Shown here one piece after another: positions 1 to 6,868 of a DNA stretch of 11,133 bases (its first letter is position 1; every line of letters begins with the position of its first letter). The stretch is taken from positions 1 through 11,133 of the forward strand of contig JABMMT010000300.1 of the NCBI GenBank assembly GCA_013205155.1, in the 5' to 3' direction. The translations under genes and the position numbers were made by a program. Source of the DNA: Betaproteobacteria bacterium (lineage in GTDB: Bacteria > Pseudomonadota > Gammaproteobacteria > Burkholderiales > Burkholderiaceae). Under the pieces are notes generated by a model. The model worked only from the letters and a program-made list of their open reading frames with translations, was not told the origin of the DNA and made no database searches.

Positions 1-912
1 AAGCTTGCGTTTGCTGGTGATGGTGTAGGTCAAATTGAGGCGCGCAAATTCATACTGGCGTGGTACTGGATCTTTAAATACGCCTAGCTCTTTCAATGAA
101 TTCACAATCCAGTCATAGAGCGGACGATTGTTTTCAAACTCGAGCGTGCAAATCGAATGCGAGACATTCTCAAGGGCATCTGAAATGCAGTGAGTAAAGT
201 CATATAAAGGATAGATGCACCATTTGCTGCCCGTACGGTGGTGATCGGTATGGCGAATACGATAGACCACAGGATCGCGCATTACGATATTGGGATGTGC
301 CATATCGATTTTTAGGCGGAGAACATGTTCACCGTCTTTAAATTTACCATCACGCATTTCGCGAAAGAGGGAAAGGTTCTCCTCAGCGCTGCGCTCACGG
401 TGAGGGCTATTCTTCCCTGCTTGACCAAAGTTACCGCGGTTGGTGTGAATCTCGTCTGCACTCTGACTATCAACATATGCTTTGCCATTCTGAATCAGAA
501 TTTCTGCAAACTCATAAAGTTTGTCAAAGTAATCACTAGCATGATAAAGATGCGTTCCCCAATCAAAACCTAACCATTTCACGGCGTCTAAGATGCTATC
601 TGCGTATTCAATATCTTCTTTGACTGGGTTAGTGTCATCAAGGCGCATATTGCAACGAGCACCACCAGCCTGTTGCTGGTAGTCTGCTGCGAGACCAAAG
701 TTCAAGCAAATACTTTTGGCATGACCAATATGGAGATAGCCATTTGGCTCTGGTGGAAAGCGCGTAATGATGGAAGGAATCGCTTGCCCGGCCACATTGG
801 TCCGTTGCTTAAATACACCACTCGCTAAGTCATGATCGATGATCTGACGTAAAAAGTTAGAAGGTTCGGTGCTTGGGGCTGCTGCTTTGGAGGGTTTGCT
901 ATCTTGGGACAT
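1..912 (-). CDS. glnS: Glutaminyl-tRNA synthetase, N-terminal 304 residues (cut by the left window edge)
   Basis: Cytoplasmic class I aminoacyl-tRNA synthetase that charges tRNA-Gln with glutamine using ATP. The visible 304 codons cover the Rossmann catalytic domain and the acceptor-stem binding insertion. Residues 53-57 read PPEPN, followed by the HIGH motif at 61-64 (LHIGHAKS). Further on are DDTNPVKEDIEY, GKNSPHRERS, KWCIYPLYDFTHCISDALE and the start of the KMSKS-type loop, TSKRKL, at 299-304, where the window ends. The beta-barrel anticodon-binding domains lie outside. Compared with the E. coli enzyme (about 554 residues, recalled), the N-terminus is longer and has about 15 extra residues after DLASG (33-47). 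The loop has Thr299 where E. coli has Met. The ATG at 910-912 was chosen because no Met lies upstream in frame and a -10-like box sits 6 bases before it. It is separated from the upstream tct operon by a terminator, so it should be its own unit. Family assignment is secure. Confidence 0.97.
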   Translation of the reverse strand, partial: MSQDSKPSKAAAPSTEPSNFLRQIIDHDLASGVFKQRTNVAGQAIPSIITRFPPEPNGYLHIGHAKSICLNFGLAADYQQQAGGARCNMRLDDTNPVKEDIEYADSILDAVKWLGFDWGTHLYHASDYFDKLYEFAEILIQNGKAYVDSQSADEIHTNRGNFGQAGKNSPHRERSAEENLSLFREMRDGKFKDGEHVLRLKIDMAHPNIVMRDPVVYRIRHTDHHRTGSKWCIYPLYDFTHCISDALENVSHSICTLEFENNRPLYDWIVNSLKELGVFKDPVPRQYEFARLNLTYTITSKRKL

Positions 913-918
913 AGCGAC

Positions 919-924
919 ATTGTA
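919..924 (-). promoter_or_regulatory. Putative -10 box of glnS, close to the start codon
   Basis: Read on the minus strand this is TACAAT, five of six matches to TATAAT, ending 6 bases before the glnS ATG. A start point at normal distance would fall on or next to the ATG, giving a leaderless message. No Shine-Dalgarno sequence is visible before the ATG. I find no good -35 at 16-18 bases; that stretch overlaps the U-tract of the tct terminator. Motif match only. Confidence 0.4.
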
Positions 925-942
925 GAGAAAACCCCAAAGTCA

Positions 943-973
943 TAAAGAAAAAGCCCGCAAACTGCTGCGGGCT
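943..973 (-). terminator. Rho-independent terminator of the tctBA operon
   Basis: On the minus strand a perfect 8-bp stem, AGCCCGCA / TGCGGGCT (arms 966-973 and 952-959, loop 960-965), is followed directly by a T-rich run, TTTTTCTTT (952 down to about 944). It lies 23 bases past the tctA stop. This is the canonical form of an intrinsic terminator and insulates glnS from tct transcription. Confidence 0.9.
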
Positions 974-996
974 CGCTCTAGATAGCTTAGTAGAAA

Positions 997-2499
997 TTAT
1001 TCTTCTACGAATACCTCTTGGCGACTCTTCTTCACTGCTGGTAAGGCTACGATCACCACCAAGAGGGCTGCGGCGATCAGCAATCCTAATGAAAGTGGAC
1101 GCGTTAAAAAGGTAGTGAAGTCACCGCGGGAGAGAAGCAAAGCGCGGCGGAAGTTTTCTTCCATCATTGGCCCAAGTACAAAGCCCAATAGCAATGGAGG
1201 AGGTTCGCAACCGAGTTTAAAGAAGATGTAACCAATAACACCGAAAGCTGCGGTCACGTAGACGTCAAACACTGTGTTGTTTACGGTGTACACACCAATA
1301 CAACAGAAGACCAAAATCGCAGGGTAGAGGAGGCGATAAGGAATCTTCAAGAGCTTTACCCAAATACCAATCAGGGGTAAGTTCAATAGAATCAACATCA
1401 CGTTACCAATCCACATTGATGCAATCAGACCCCAGAACAATGCTGGGTTGCTGGTCATCACTTGAGGACCTGGTTGAATGTTATGAATGGTCATCGCGCC
1501 AACCATCAAAGCCATAACCGCATTCGGTGGAATACCCAATGTCAGCAATGGGATGAATGAAGTTTGTGCGGCAGCGTTATTTGCAGACTCAGGGCCAGCA
1601 ACACCTTCGATCGCCCCCTTACCGAATTCATGGCTGTACTTAGATGATTTCTTCTCTACTGAGTAAGCGCCGAAGGCGGCCAAGGCAGCGCCACCACCTG
1701 GCAGGATGCCGAGGATAGAGCCGATAGTGGTGCCGCGCAAGATAGAGGGAATCATGCGCTTGATATCTTGCTTAGTAGGGATCATGGTGGTGACTTTATT
1801 TAAAAAGCCCTCACTATCATCCTTCTTTTCAAGGTTATTCATAATCTCAGCAAATCCAAAGACGCCCATAGCAACGCTGACAAATCCTATGCCATCGCTT
1901 AACTCTGGGATATCAAAAGCATAGCGAGATACACCGGAGTTCACGTCAGTACCAATTAAGCCCATCAAGAGACCTAAGATAATCATGCCAATTGCTTTGA
2001 CCAAGGAACCAGACGCCAAGACCACAGCACCGATCAAACCTAAGACCATCAGCGAGAAATACTCAGCTGGACCAAACTTAAAGGCGAGCTGAGAGAGTGG
2101 GGCAGCAAAGGCAGCCAAAATCAATGTGGCAACACAGCCTGCAAAAAATGAGCCCATTCCAGCGGTAAAGAGGGCTACGCCTCCGCGGCCATTTTTGGCC
2201 ATCTGGTAGCCGTCAATCGCAGTTACGACTGAGGACGTTTCTCCTGGAATGTTGAGTAAGATCGCCGTTGTAGAACCACCATACTGCGAACCATAATAAA
2301 TACCCGCCAACATAATCAAGGCAGCGATGGGGGGTAGGGCATAGGTCGCTGGTAAGAGCATGGCAATTGTGGCTACAGGCCCTAAGCCTGGGAGTACGCC
2401 AATCAAGGTTCCTAAAACGCAACCAAGTAGGCAATACAACAGGTTTTGTAGAGTAAATGCGGTTTCAAAGCCGAGGGCTAAATTTGTAAATAATTCCAT
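997..2499 (-). CDS. tctA: Tripartite tricarboxylate transporter, large membrane subunit TctA
   Basis: Inner-membrane carrier subunit of a TTT-family secondary transporter, which takes up carboxylates (citrate in the founding Salmonella system) delivered by a periplasmic TctC receptor. The 500 residues match the family's usual length. The protein is very hydrophobic, with about ten to twelve membrane segments. It shows the duplicated glycine-proline signature: GVLPGLGP at 34-41 and GILPGGG at 264-270, consistent with two repeated halves of opposite topology. Other family stretches are YGSQYGGSTTAILLNIPGE, the ESANNAAAQTSFIPLLTLGIPPNAVMA region, and PPLLLGFVLGPMMEENFRRAL near the C-terminus. 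The start ATG is 17 bases after the tctB stop, with GGGA about 8-11 bases upstream, so it is the second gene of a tctBA operon. No receptor gene is nearby. The substrate cannot be told from sequence: family certain, specificity unknown. Confidence 0.95.
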   Translation of the reverse strand: MELFTNLALGFETAFTLQNLLYCLLGCVLGTLIGVLPGLGPVATIAMLLPATYALPPIAALIMLAGIYYGSQYGGSTTAILLNIPGETSSVVTAIDGYQMAKNGRGGVALFTAGMGSFFAGCVATLILAAFAAPLSQLAFKFGPAEYFSLMVLGLIGAVVLASGSLVKAIGMIILGLLMGLIGTDVNSGVSRYAFDIPELSDGIGFVSVAMGVFGFAEIMNNLEKKDDSEGFLNKVTTMIPTKQDIKRMIPSILRGTTIGSILGILPGGGAALAAFGAYSVEKKSSKYSHEFGKGAIEGVAGPESANNAAAQTSFIPLLTLGIPPNAVMALMVGAMTIHNIQPGPQVMTSNPALFWGLIASMWIGNVMLILLNLPLIGIWVKLLKIPYRLLYPAILVFCCIGVYTVNNTVFDVYVTAAFGVIGYIFFKLGCEPPPLLLGFVLGPMMEENFRRALLLSRGDFTTFLTRPLSLGLLIAAALLVVIVALPAVKKSRQEVFVEE

Positions 2500-2516
2500 T
2501 TTTTAGTGTCCCGGTT

Positions 2517-2978
2517 TTATGTTTGAAGGAAGAACGGCAGAAGGGGGAATTGAAGCTTTAGACCCATCACAAATACCGAGTAAGTAAAGCCAAGTAGGAC
2601 TACAAAATTAATTAAGGATACTTTCCAGTTAAATTCACGGCTAGCACTGGAAGCTAGCATTACCAATACAAAGATCGCCACAATAAACCCCATTTTTGGC
2701 AGGAGTATTCCGTATAAAACGATAGACCCAGTGATGAGCCCAACAATTTTCCAGTTGAATTGAGGAATGGCATCAATGGCGGCTTTAGCGCTCAAGGACT
2801 TCACTAGAATGAGCAAGCCCAGCGCTGCCATTAGCACGCCGAGCCAGAATGGGAAATAACCTGGACCCATCTTGGCTGCTGTGCCGTATTGGTACTGCCT
2901 AGCGACGATGGCGAAGAAGAGGCCAATGGCCATATACATGACCCCGGCTCCAAAATCCCGTTGATTGCGAATTTTCAA
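2517..2978 (-). CDS. tctB: Tripartite tricarboxylate transporter, small membrane subunit TctB
   Basis: Small integral membrane partner of TctA. 153 residues, normal for the family, with hydrophobic stretches at about 11-28, 42-63, 78-112 (probably two segments) and 120-145. The conserved family stretch KMGPGYFP is at 36-43. The start is TTG (2976-2978), not ATG. It is supported by a strong AAGGAG 6 bases upstream; the next in-frame methionines, residues 14 and 17, lie inside the first membrane segment and lack such a site. It is first in the operon, 17 bases before tctA. Its 124-base upstream region is shared with divergent alaS and contains inverted repeats that could be operators. TctB sequences diverge strongly, so the call rests on length, topology, the GPGYFP stretch and linkage to tctA. 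Confidence 0.9.
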   Translation of the reverse strand: MKIRNQRDFGAGVMYMAIGLFFAIVARQYQYGTAAKMGPGYFPFWLGVLMAALGLLILVKSLSAKAAIDAIPQFNWKIVGLITGSIVLYGILLPKMGFIVAIFVLVMLASSASREFNWKVSLINFVVLLGFTYSVFVMGLKLQFPLLPFFLQT

Positions 2979-2984
2979 ATTTTG

Positions 2985-2990
2985 CTCCTT
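2985..2990 (-). promoter_or_regulatory. Strong ribosome binding site that fixes the TTG start of tctB
   Basis: AAGGAG on the minus strand, 6 bases before TTG at 2976-2978. It is the only strong Shine-Dalgarno sequence in front of any gene start in the window, and it decides the tctB start. Confidence 0.8.
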
Positions 2991-2994
2991 GTGT

Positions 2995-3012
2995 ATCGAC
3001 TTGATTGTCGAT
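2995..3012. repeat. Inverted repeat in the tctB leader (ATCGAC-N6-GTCGAT)
   Basis: Perfect 6-bp arms 2995-3000 and 3007-3012 with a 6-base spacer. A further copy of ATCGAC is at 3055-3060, and TATCGACT is directly repeated at 2994-3001 and 3054-3061, 60 bases apart. In tctB mRNA the repeat could form a hairpin ending 4 bases before the AAGGAG. As DNA it could be a dimeric repressor site. What binds, if anything, is unknown. Confidence 0.5.
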
Positions 3013-3031
3013 CTTTTATTAATCTTGAGCG

Positions 3032-3059
3032 ATTGTAAGGCACGATTAGAGCTTATCGA
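3032..3059 (-). promoter_or_regulatory. Possible promoter of tctBA
   Basis: On the minus strand TCGATA (3059-3054, four of six matches to TTGACA), a 16-base spacer, then TACAAT (3037-3032, five of six matches to TATAAT). The start point would be near 3025, leaving a leader of about 45 bases that includes the inverted repeat and the ribosome binding site. The -35 is weak and overlaps the ATCGAC copy and the palindrome near alaS. Confidence 0.35.
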
Positions 3060-3077
3060 CTAGGGTTTGCCCTAGTC
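3058..3077. repeat. Perfect palindrome covering the alaS -35 region, possible operator
   Basis: GACTAGGG (3058-3065), loop TTTG (3066-3069), CCCTAGTC (3070-3077): 8 of 8 base pairs. It covers the proposed alaS -35 (3067-3072) and touches the -35 of the opposite tct promoter, so a bound protein could affect both directions. It has no following T-run in either direction, so it is not an intrinsic terminator. The binding protein is unknown. Confidence 0.55.
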
Positions 3078-3095
3078 TATTTCGAGTGCGATAAT
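3067..3095 (+). promoter_or_regulatory. Putative sigma-70 promoter of alaS-tusA
   Basis: TTGCCC (3067-3072, four of six matches), a 17-base spacer, then GATAAT (3090-3095, five of six). The alaS ATG begins 8 bases after the -10, so the predicted start point falls at or within a base or two of the ATG. No Shine-Dalgarno sequence is present, consistent with a leaderless message. Confidence 0.6.
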
Positions 3096-3102
3096 TATCT
3101 GC

Positions 3103-5727
3103 ATGAAAGTCACCCAAATTCGCCAGGCTTACCTAGATTTCTTTGCTGAAAAAGGCCACCAAATAGTCCCTTCAAGTCCAGTGGTGCCTGGGGATGACCC
3201 AACCCTACTGTTCACCAATGCGGGTATGAATCAATTCAAGGATGTATTTTTGGGTTTTGATAAGCGCTCCTATAACCGGGCTACAACTGCTCAAAAATGT
3301 ATTCGCGCTGGCGGAAAACATAATGATTTAGATAATGTTGGGTATACAGCCCGTCATCACACCTTTTTTGAAATGCTGGGTAATTTCTCTTTTGGGGATT
3401 ATTTCAAGAGAGATGCGATTCAATTTGCTTGGGATTTATTGACTCAGGTATTGAAGTTACCCAAAGAAAAGCTCTTGGTTACGGTATATGCCGAAGATGA
3501 TGAGGCTTATGAGATTTGGAATAAACAAATTGGAATACCGGCTGATCGCATTATCCGTATTGGAGATAACAAAGGTGCACGTTATGCCTCTGATAATTTC
3601 TGGATGATGGGTGACACTGGTCCTTGTGGCCCGTGCACTGAAATTTTTTACGATCACGGTGAACATATTCCTGGTGGTCCCCCAGGCAGCCCTGACGAAG
3701 ATGGCGATCGCTACATCGAAATTTGGAATAACGTATTTATGCAGTTCAATCGCGATGAGGCTGGCAATATGCATCTACTGCCTAAGCCGAGCGTGGATAC
3801 CGGTATGGGCCTTGAGCGGATAGCAGCTGTTCTACAACACGTGCATTCCAATTATGAAATTGATCTTTTTGTTAATCTATTAAAAGCAGCTAAAGAATCA
3901 GTTGATGGGGCTGGTGGCGAAAAGTGCGATCCACAAAGTCCATCACTCAAAGTGATTGCAGATCATATTCGAGCTTGTAGTTTTATAGTGGTTGATGGAG
4001 TCATTCCCGGAAATGCTGGTCGTGGTTATGTCTTGCGCCGTATTGCAAGACGTGCGATTCGTCACGGTTATAAGTTAGGAGCACGCAAGCCATTCTTCTA
4101 TCAGTTGGTTCCGGCATTAGTAAAAGAAATGGGTGATGCCTATCCTGAGTTACGTGCTGCACAAGATAAGGTGAGTGAAGTGCTTAAGCAAGAAGAAGAG
4201 CGCTTCTTCCAAACCATCGCTAATGGTATGGAGATCTTAGAGGGCGCATTAGCAGGAGGCGCGAACGTGGTTGATGGTGAAACCGCCTTCCGCTTACACG
4301 ATACTTTTGGCTTCCCGTTAGATCTCACTGCAGATGTGTGTCGCGAGCGTGGTGTCACTGTCGATGCAGAAGGTTTCGAGGTGGCGATGCAAAAGCAACG
4401 CGACCAAGCGCGTGCTGCCGGTAAGTTTAAAGTTGCACAAGGCCTGGAATATAAAGGCAAACCTACTCAATTCCATGGGTATGACACCTTAAGACATGAA
4501 GGCGCGAAAGTAACCGCTTTATATGTTGATGGTTCAGAGGTTCAAGTGGTTAAAGCAGGTGACTCTGCAGTCCTTGTGTTGGATCACACCCCTTTTTATG
4601 CTGAGTCTGGTGGGCAGGTAGGCGATAAAGGTGAATTGCGTAATGAAACCGTGCATTTTGGTGTCGCTGATACCTTCAGGATTCAGTCTGATGTTTTTGG
4701 TCATCAAGGAGAGGTATTAGAAGGAGAGATTAAGCTAGGCGATGTCTTAAATGCTCTGGTAGATGTCGCTCAACGCGCTGACACGATGCGCAATCATAGC
4801 GCCACGCATATTCTGCATAAAGCACTGCGTGAAGTCTTAGGCGATCATGTACAACAAAAAGGCTCGTTAGTTGATGCTACCAAAACCCGTTTTGACTTTA
4901 CACATAATGCACCAATCACGGCCCAGCAAATACGCCGAGTTGAAGATATCGTCAATCGTGAAATTCTAGAAAACAGTGCGACCTTAGGCAAGGTGATGTC
5001 TTTAGAGGACGCGCAAAAGACCGGCGCCATGATGCTGTTTGGTGAGAAGTACGGAGATGAAGTACGCGTCTTAGAAATTGGTAGTTCAAAAGAATTATGT
5101 GGTGGTACACATGTGGCACGCACAGGTGATATTGGTAGTTTAAAGATTGTTTCTGAAAGTGGCGTGGCTGCAGGTATTCGTCGTGTTGAGGCAGTGACCG
5201 GTAATAATGCTTTACATTTCTTGCAAGGCTTAGAAGACAAAATGAATCAGGCTGCAACTATTCTCAAGACGCACCCAGGCGACTTAGTGAACCGCGTTAC
5301 ACAATTGCAAGATGCCCTACGTCAGGCTGAGCGTGAATTAGAAAAAGTGAACTCTAAATTGGCTGCTAGCCAAGGTGATGAGTTAGCGAATCAAGCACTT
5401 GATGTCAATGGCATCAAGGTCTTAGCAGCACGCTTAGATGGTGCTGATTCTCAGGTGTTACGCGAGACAATGGACGCACTCAAAGCTAAATTAAAAACTG
5501 CAGCAATCGTATTGGCCTCAGTACAGGGCGATAAGGTCAGTTTACTTGCCGGTGTTACAGCCGATTCCATTACTAAAGTGAAGGCCGGTGATTTAGTAAA
5601 CTATGTTGCTCAACAAGTAGGCGGTAAAGGTGGCGGTAAGCCTGAGATGGCGATGGCCGGTGGTAATGATCCTAGTAAGCTTAGCGCTGCATTGGCTAGC
5701 GTCAAAGATTGGGTGGCAAGCAAATGA
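3103..5727 (+). CDS. alaS: Alanyl-tRNA synthetase
   Basis: Class II aminoacyl-tRNA synthetase that charges tRNA-Ala, recognising its G3:U70 pair, and hydrolyses mischarged Ser- and Gly-tRNA-Ala. 874 residues against about 876 in E. coli (recalled). The N-terminal catalytic domain opens with QIRQAYLDFFAEKGH and has LLFTNAGMNQFKDVFLG, ARHHTFFEMLGNFSFGDYFK, GDTGPCGPCTEI and DTGMGLERI. The editing domain has all four zinc-binding/catalytic residues: H565 and H569 (HSATH), then C666 and H670 (CGGTH). A coiled-coil at about 710-745 leads to the DHHA1/C-Ala domain ending in the glycine-rich GGKGGGKPEMAMAGG stretch. The ATG at 3103 aligns with the family N-terminus. It is the first gene of a two-gene unit, overlapping tusA by 4 bases. 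The upstream palindrome suggests a regulated promoter; E. coli AlaRS is known to repress its own gene through a palindrome at its promoter, but the same mechanism here is only a hypothesis. Confidence 0.99.
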   Translation: MKVTQIRQAYLDFFAEKGHQIVPSSPVVPGDDPTLLFTNAGMNQFKDVFLGFDKRSYNRATTAQKCIRAGGKHNDLDNVGYTARHHTFFEMLGNFSFGDYFKRDAIQFAWDLLTQVLKLPKEKLLVTVYAEDDEAYEIWNKQIGIPADRIIRIGDNKGARYASDNFWMMGDTGPCGPCTEIFYDHGEHIPGGPPGSPDEDGDRYIEIWNNVFMQFNRDEAGNMHLLPKPSVDTGMGLERIAAVLQHVHSNYEIDLFVNLLKAAKESVDGAGGEKCDPQSPSLKVIADHIRACSFIVVDGVIPGNAGRGYVLRRIARRAIRHGYKLGARKPFFYQLVPALVKEMGDAYPELRAAQDKVSEVLKQEEERFFQTIANGMEILEGALAGGANVVDGETAFRLHDTFGFPLDLTADVCRERGVTVDAEGFEVAMQKQRDQARAAGKFKVAQGLEYKGKPTQFHGYDTLRHEGAKVTALYVDGSEVQVVKAGDSAVLVLDHTPFYAESGGQVGDKGELRNETVHFGVADTFRIQSDVFGHQGEVLEGEIKLGDVLNALVDVAQRADTMRNHSATHILHKALREVLGDHVQQKGSLVDATKTRFDFTHNAPITAQQIRRVEDIVNREILENSATLGKVMSLEDAQKTGAMMLFGEKYGDEVRVLEIGSSKELCGGTHVARTGDIGSLKIVSESGVAAGIRRVEAVTGNNALHFLQGLEDKMNQAATILKTHPGDLVNRVTQLQDALRQAERELEKVNSKLAASQGDELANQALDVNGIKVLAARLDGADSQVLRETMDALKAKLKTAAIVLASVQGDKVSLLAGVTADSITKVKAGDLVNYVAQQVGGKGGGKPEMAMAGGNDPSKLSAALASVKDWVASK

Positions 5728-5963
5728 GTCAAGATATTGTGTTTAATGTAGAAGTGGACGCTATTGGCATGAATTGCCCATTGCCGATTTTGCGTACTAA
5801 AAAAGTACTCGCGACGATGCAGTCAGGCGAAGTCTTGAAGATCAAAGCTACTGATGCCGGTGCTGCTCATGACTTTCCTGCATTTGCAAAACAGACCGGA
5901 AATGAATTGCTTGCCAGCACTACCGAAGGTGAAGTGTTGGTCTTTTATCTTAAAAGGCGCTAA
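5724..5963 (+). CDS. tusA: TusA/SirA-family sulfur-carrier protein
   Basis: Small cytoplasmic protein of 79 residues (E. coli TusA has 81, recalled). It has the family's catalytic motif: GMNCPLPILRTKK with Cys18 in C-P-L-P, the residue that carries persulfide sulfur in the tRNA 2-thiouridine and molybdenum-cofactor sulfur relays. The rest fits the compact beta-alpha-beta-alpha-beta fold, including the family-like GEVLKIKATDAGAAHDFPAFA. The ATG at 5724 overlaps the alaS stop as ATGA. An in-frame TTG at 5709 would add five residues but is less likely, since the ATG gives the normal family N-terminus. A weak GGGTGG lies 7 bases upstream, and translation is probably coupled to alaS. Betaproteobacteria often carry several TusA-like paralogues, and without tusBCDE nearby the exact pathway is uncertain. 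Confidence 0.88.
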   Translation: MSQDIVFNVEVDAIGMNCPLPILRTKKVLATMQSGEVLKIKATDAGAAHDFPAFAKQTGNELLASTTEGEVLVFYLKRR

Positions 5964-5990
5964 GCAGTCTTAAGTAAGTGAGCGGCTTTT
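5952..5990. terminator. Possible weak bidirectional terminator between tusA and galU
   Basis: AAAAGGCGCT (5952-5961) pairs with AGCGGCTTTT (5981-5990) at 9 of 10 positions (G-G mismatch at 5957/5985), with a 19-base loop. The outer A4/T4 runs would give a short U-tract in both directions. It overlaps the last codons of both convergent genes. The long loop and the mismatch make it a weak candidate, but nothing else in the 6-base gap could stop transcription. Confidence 0.4.
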
Positions 5991-6854
5991 GAGATAAGCG
6001 GCAAAATCATCTGCTACTTCAGGATGACGCAAAGCAAATTCCACTGAAGCTTTGAGATAGCCTAATTTGCTACCGCAGTCATAGCGCACCCCATCATATT
6101 CATACGCAAAAACAGGCTCTACTTTCAATAAGGAAGCAATGGCATCGGTGAGCTGAATTTCTCCTCCTGCGCCAGGCTTGAGATTACGAATATGAGCAAA
6201 GATGTCAGATGACAGCACATAGCGTCCCACCACTGCTAGATTCGATGGGGCATCTTTTGGTTGTGGTTTTTCTACGATGCCGTTGAGGCGGTAAATGCCT
6301 TTAGTCACTTCACTGCCAGCAACAATCCCGTAGGAGCTGCTCTTAGCAGGATCAATTTTCTCAACTGCAATAACAGAACCGTTTTGCTCTTCAAATACCT
6401 TGAGCATTTGTTTGAGTACAGGTGGCTGGCCATCCAATAAGTCATCGGCCAAGATGATGGCAAAAGGTTCATCGCGCACTAACTTTGCTGCACATAAAAC
6501 AGCGTGACCTAAGCCCAGAGCTTCCGGTTGACGGACATAAACACAATCAACATGGCTAGGTTTTACGCTACGGACAATTTCTAGTAAAGACTGTTTATTT
6601 TTTGCTTCCAGTTCAGCTTCAAGTTCGTATGCCTTATCAAAGTGATCTTCAATCGCTCGTTTGCTGCGACCCGTAACGAAAATCATCTCAGTAATGCCTG
6701 CAGCAATTGCCTCTTCAACTGCATACTGAATTAAAGGCTTATCAACCACGTTGAGCATTTCTTTGGGGCTAGCTTTAGTGGCTGGTAAAAAGCGCGTGCC
6801 CAAGCCGGCAACAGGAAAAACTGCTTTAGTGATTACTTTGGTACTTAAAGGCAT
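5970..6854 (-). CDS. galU: UTP--glucose-1-phosphate uridylyltransferase
   Basis: Makes UDP-glucose from UTP and glucose-1-phosphate in the cytoplasm, the precursor for lipopolysaccharide core, exopolysaccharide and galactose metabolism. 294 residues (E. coli GalU 302, recalled). The nucleotidyltransferase signature is at 16-33: AGLGTRFLPATKASPKEM, with the G-x-G-T-R loop at 17-21 and Lys31 in KEM. Asp137/Asp138 in ILADDLLDG bind the metal and nucleotide. The sugar-binding stretch GIVEKPQP has Lys196, followed by APSNLAVVGRYVLSSDIF and the GGEIQLTDAI segment. It lies 14 bases after the valS stop, so it is probably co-transcribed and translationally linked; only a weak GGA precedes it. Its 3' end faces tusA with a 6-base gap. 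The family is certain; the paralogues GalF and the related GlmU/RfbA types fit less well. Confidence 0.96.
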   Translation of the reverse strand: MPLSTKVITKAVFPVAGLGTRFLPATKASPKEMLNVVDKPLIQYAVEEAIAAGITEMIFVTGRSKRAIEDHFDKAYELEAELEAKNKQSLLEIVRSVKPSHVDCVYVRQPEALGLGHAVLCAAKLVRDEPFAIILADDLLDGQPPVLKQMLKVFEEQNGSVIAVEKIDPAKSSSYGIVAGSEVTKGIYRLNGIVEKPQPKDAPSNLAVVGRYVLSSDIFAHIRNLKPGAGGEIQLTDAIASLLKVEPVFAYEYDGVRYDCGSKLGYLKASVEFALRHPEVADDFAAYLKSRSLT

Positions 6855-6868
6855 TTAGGGTCCAATCT

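Noticed and set aside
1..6. HindIII site exactly at the window start, suggesting a clone end
   Set aside because: AAGCTT also occurs inside the window (for example near 2553, 5687 and 6896), and here it is part of the GlnRS coding sequence; chance cannot be excluded.
325..573. 82-codon plus-strand open frame
   Set aside because: Lies entirely inside glnS on the other strand; no ribosome binding site and no recognisable protein.
3058..3077. Palindrome upstream of alaS as an intrinsic terminator
   Set aside because: No T-run follows it in either direction, and it sits between divergent genes where no transcript needs to end.
3457..3774. 105-codon minus-strand open frame opposite alaS
   Set aside because: Antisense to the conserved AlaRS catalytic domain; explained by codon bias of alaS.
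4845..5257. Two overlapping minus-strand open frames opposite the alaS editing domain
   Set aside because: Both are antisense to the HSATH and CGGTH region, with low-complexity Ser/Arg/Pro or Leu/His-rich translations typical of shadow frames.
5709..5711. TTG as the tusA start
   Set aside because: The ATG at 5724 gives the usual family N-terminus and the common ATGA overlap with alaS.
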